Assembly: GCF_027922145.1 (NCBI RefSeq) | Contig: NZ_BSFC01000017.1 | Coordinates: 1-61,106 of the forward strand | Length of the DNA: 61,106 nucleotides | Reading direction: 5' to 3' | Source: Novosphingobium resinovorum | Lineage (GTDB): Bacteria > Pseudomonadota > Alphaproteobacteria > Sphingomonadales > Sphingomonadaceae | Part shown: one piece after another, positions 58,960 through 61,106 of the stretch | How the letters are laid out: each line of letters starts with the position of its first letter | Position numbering within the stretch: the stretch's first letter is position 1 | Notes under the pieces: model-generated | Told to the model about the DNA's origin: nothing | Databases searched by the model: none | The model's input: only the letters and a program-made list of their open reading frames with translations | Translations under genes and position numbers: made by a program

Positions 58960-60144
58960 ATGCAGGAAACGCACCCTATTAATCCATACTCAGACCTTCG
59001 ACGACGCTTACAGAAAAAGCTCAACGGCTTCTCAGACGATGTGCCGGAGTCGGGGGGCATCAAGATGGTATCATATCGCCCCGAACGAACCGTGTTCCCA
59101 GTGCCAGAGTTGGTCTTATTCGCGCTGCGAGACGTATTGGGGTGGAAGTGGTACGGCGAAGGAGAAAAGGTTCGGTGGACTGTGCGTGGGGCGCTGGATG
59201 GTGCACCCGTTGCTTTTGAACTACGGAAGTTCGGCTTCACCGTAATCAGACCTGAGGGGCGCGACGATTTAGACCCGCGCATTCTTGGCCAACTACCTTC
59301 AGCGTTGCGGGAAGTTGAGGTGTTTCTGCGCCCCTTAGCTGAACAACAAGTCGCGAATGGTCATGTTCTCATTACGAACCGTTACAGTGAATTCAATGAT
59401 CGGTATCATTTTTTTCGCGATCATGCGGATCGGTCGTATAAAAGAAGTGAGCAACCACCTCGAAGGAAAGAAAAAACAGTCGCTGACGATAGCGGGCGAG
59501 TGTCGCTCAGCGACGCAACGCGCGATATGAACCGGATGCTTTCGGCCCAACGAGAGGGATTTTTTTATTCCACTGCTATGGTCGATAGCTATTTTAGCTG
59601 CCTTGAACACCGCCTGATATTGCTGCGCGCATTCACAGGAAGACCTCTCGCGGAAGGAGAACTGCTCGACCTTCTCGCCGCCAAGTGGGATGAAAAGCTG
59701 AAAACTCTTTTTCCCTCTCCGTTGCCTGAAAGCGTTGCAACCGCGCTGGGGCAAATGCGCCGCATCAAGGAGCGCATCCGCAATCCGTTTGCTCACGGCG
59801 GGGTTGAAAATGACAGAGGTTCCCTGTTCTTCCGTCTACCCAAGATAGGCGCAATTCCAGCGAATTTCAGTAAATTCGCAAACAGCGTTCGTTTCTCGTT
59901 CCTTCCAGTTGAGGCAGACGATCACGCAGAATGCTGCGCCGTCTTTGACGCGCTGGATGTACTTCTTTCGGAGCGGGAGCTGAGTGGTCCGCATGAAATG
60001 GTGCGCTGGGGCGTTGACCCCGTGTTCGACGCAAAATCGCTTTCGGAATATGCAGAAGCGGTGGCTGGCGGTCCCGAACACGTTGATGCCTTTATCGAGC
60101 ATTGGTCCAGAGCATGGGAGCGGCACGCCAATATGGATTACTGA
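58960..60144 (+). CDS. HEPN-like protein with Rx4H motif
   Basis: 394 residues. The N-terminal ~165 residues are beta-rich and not recognised. The C-terminal part contains RIRNPFAHGG, in which R274-x4-H279 is the canonical Rx4-6H RNase motif of HEPN domains, in a helical setting (GFFYSTAMVDSYFSCLEHRLILLRAF). HEPN RNases act in toxin-antitoxin and phage-defence systems. Its neighbours (MNT-HEPN, DUF4145, XRE) support a defence or stability role. Identity beyond the motif is not established. Confidence 0.65.
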   Translation: MQETHPINPYSDLRRRLQKKLNGFSDDVPESGGIKMVSYRPERTVFPVPELVLFALRDVLGWKWYGEGEKVRWTVRGALDGAPVAFELRKFGFTVIRPEGRDDLDPRILGQLPSALREVEVFLRPLAEQQVANGHVLITNRYSEFNDRYHFFRDHADRSYKRSEQPPRRKEKTVADDSGRVSLSDATRDMNRMLSAQREGFFYSTAMVDSYFSCLEHRLILLRAFTGRPLAEGELLDLLAAKWDEKLKTLFPSPLPESVATALGQMRRIKERIRNPFAHGGVENDRGSLFFRLPKIGAIPANFSKFANSVRFSFLPVEADDHAECCAVFDALDVLLSERELSGPHEMVRWGVDPVFDAKSLSEYAEAVAGGPEHVDAFIEHWSRAWERHANMDY

Positions 60145-60236
60145 CCAAAAGCATCGGGTCAGCCAGCGGTATCTACGGTTTCCACTGAAGGCTTTTTGGC
60201 TGTGTCTTTTGCACCGTGCGGCATCATAATGACGGT

Positions 60237-60980
60237 ATGGAAACACTATCCGACCACGCCAAAGTTCCTGAGCCGCCGCCGCCCGATAGCGTCGCCTTCT
60301 TCGTGCGAATGCAGCGTGACCTCTGGCGCTGGAAACAACCCACTCTTGCCGCCATGGCAGGCGTTTCGCTCACCACGGTCCAACGCATCGAGCGCGGCGA
60401 TACCGTCAGTGCGGAAAACCTTTCAAAAGTTGCCGTAGCGTTGGGCTTTGCCGCTGACTACCTGACTGTGCCCCGGCACAAACTCCCGGAAGACGAGGCC
60501 ATTAAAGCGTTGGAAAATTCGCTGGCCTGGATGAAGGGCAAAGTAGAAGTGTCCGTCGCTCCGCTGGATACGGAAAAGCAACTGCGCGCCCTATCCTCGA
60601 CCGACATGATTGTCCTCGATAGTGATCTTGAGGGGGAGGCGGCGGATGATTTGGCTGAACTGCGGGAGTGGCTCGACCTCATCAGTTTCATGCGATGCTG
60701 CAATTCGGGCCTGATTGCTCCAAAGCCGGATCGTAACTTCCGCATGCGCGAGTTATATGATGATCTTTTCCTCTGCCTCAAAGAGATGCAGAGGCGTCAT
60801 CAGTGCGTATGCCTCGTTGGAACCTACACCGCTGAAACGGACGCGCCGAAAATCCCGATCGCGACAGTCGCTGTCATGGCACTTCGGTCAAAGGTTCGCA
60901 ATCCAGCCGCCTCCAAGCTCGGTGTTCTATGGTGCGAGCAACGAATTTCTTGGGCGAGTGCGATGGAGCAAATGCCATGA
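60237..60980 (+). CDS. XRE-type HTH regulator with C-terminal domain
   Basis: 247 residues from ATG 60237 (an upstream start adds 7 residues). HTH at about 25-75 (DLWRWKQPTLAAMAGVSLTTVQRIERGDTVSAENLSKVAVAL). The C-terminal ~150 residues have no motif I can name but include a hydrophobic core (HQCVCLVGTYT...PIATVAVMAL) suggestive of a ligand or dimer domain. Last complete regulator in the block; likely represses one or more HEPN neighbours (inference). Confidence 0.75.
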   Translation: METLSDHAKVPEPPPPDSVAFFVRMQRDLWRWKQPTLAAMAGVSLTTVQRIERGDTVSAENLSKVAVALGFAADYLTVPRHKLPEDEAIKALENSLAWMKGKVEVSVAPLDTEKQLRALSSTDMIVLDSDLEGEAADDLAELREWLDLISFMRCCNSGLIAPKPDRNFRMRELYDDLFLCLKEMQRRHQCVCLVGTYTAETDAPKIPIATVAVMALRSKVRNPAASKLGVLWCEQRISWASAMEQMP

Positions 60981-61078
60981 AGGCCGCCGTTCGCGTCTTC
61001 ACCGAATCGTTTGCCAAGCAGCTTGGAAAGAGTGCCGCTCAGGCAGCGGTCGGGGACTGTCAGGAATTCCGTGTGTGA
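60977..61078 (+). CDS. Tiny ORF overlapping the XRE gene stop
   Basis: 33 residues (MKAAVRVFTESFAKQ, then LGKSAAQAAV and a short tail) starting with an ATGA overlap with the XRE gene. The overlap suggests coupling, but no family is recognised and its length is marginal. May be a fragment of something. Confidence 0.25.
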   Translation: MKAAVRVFTESFAKQLGKSAAQAAVGDCQEFRV

Positions 61079-61106
61079 GCGGGCATAATGGGTAAGAAGG
61101 AGACCC

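Noticed and set aside
61088..61106. Possible start of another gene at the right edge (MGKKET)
   Set aside because: Six codons only; nothing can be judged from that.
1..61106. Search for rRNA, tRNA, integrase, transposase or replication initiator
   Set aside because: None recognised by eye on either strand; a covariance or profile search would be needed to exclude short or diverged cases.

Overview
The window reads as part of a conjugative element, a plasmid or an integrated ICE, from a high-GC alphaproteobacterium of the sphingomonad type (Novosphingobium, Sphingobium, Sphingopyxis and relatives). The grounds are the F-type transfer genes with a TrwC-sized MobF relaxase, the ParB-like/DUF736/DUF2958/ArdC accessory set, and a lasso-peptide cluster of the isopeptidase-containing alphaproteobacterial type. 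I see no replication initiator, integrase, transposase, tRNA, rRNA or CRISPR array, so plasmid versus ICE cannot be decided here.

Layout. (1) 1-4729: a catabolic block on the minus strand (CoA-acylating aldehyde dehydrogenase, a Zn-lid adenylate kinase, a 3-hydroxyisobutyrate-dehydrogenase-like enzyme, a truncated Baeyer-Villiger-type flavin monooxygenase) with a divergent LysR regulator whose start codon lies in a perfect 18-bp palindrome. (2) 4809-11528: DNA-processing module on the minus strand (lytic transglycosylase, TraI relaxase-helicase, TraD coupling protein, a ribbon-helix-helix protein), then a repeat-rich candidate oriT and a divergent small gene. (3) 11622-18461: plasmid housekeeping and establishment genes on the minus strand, with two notable DNA/RNA secondary structures. 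(4) 19081-22149: small regulators, including an HTH protein fused to an RNA-polymerase alpha-CTD-like domain, a LuxR-type protein with a C-terminal membrane anchor, and a MarR-like protein. (5) 22169-32333: a complete lasso-peptide system: ECF sigma, FecR anti-sigma, TonB-dependent receptor and S9 isopeptidase on the plus strand; cyclase, B protein and a 46-aa precursor gene on the minus strand; then an overlapping GntR/XRE regulator pair. (6) 33266-55719: F-type (MPF-F) mating-pair-formation operon, A-L-E-K-B-V-C-(two small membrane proteins)-W-U-N-N'-trbC-S26 peptidase-F-trbB-like-H-G, interrupted by a VapBC toxin-antitoxin pair on the opposite strand. (7) 55716-61106: a lower-GC accessory block with an MNT-HEPN protein, a DUF4145 protein, a second HEPN-like protein and an XRE regulator, possibly a defence or stability island.

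How the parts fit. The transfer modules (2) and (6) flank the lasso system, so peptide production, uptake, cleavage and signalling would move together. The precursor at 31008-31148 has a Thr at leader position -2 and a Gly1...Asp8 core, predicting a new lasso peptide with an eight-residue ring. Its mRNA carries a 10-bp hairpin before gene B whose 3' arm can instead pair with B's start codon, and a perfect 27-bp inverted repeat lies upstream of the precursor. The ECF/FecR/TonB arm would sense or import the peptide and the isopeptidase would linearise it after import, by analogy with characterised astexin-type clusters.
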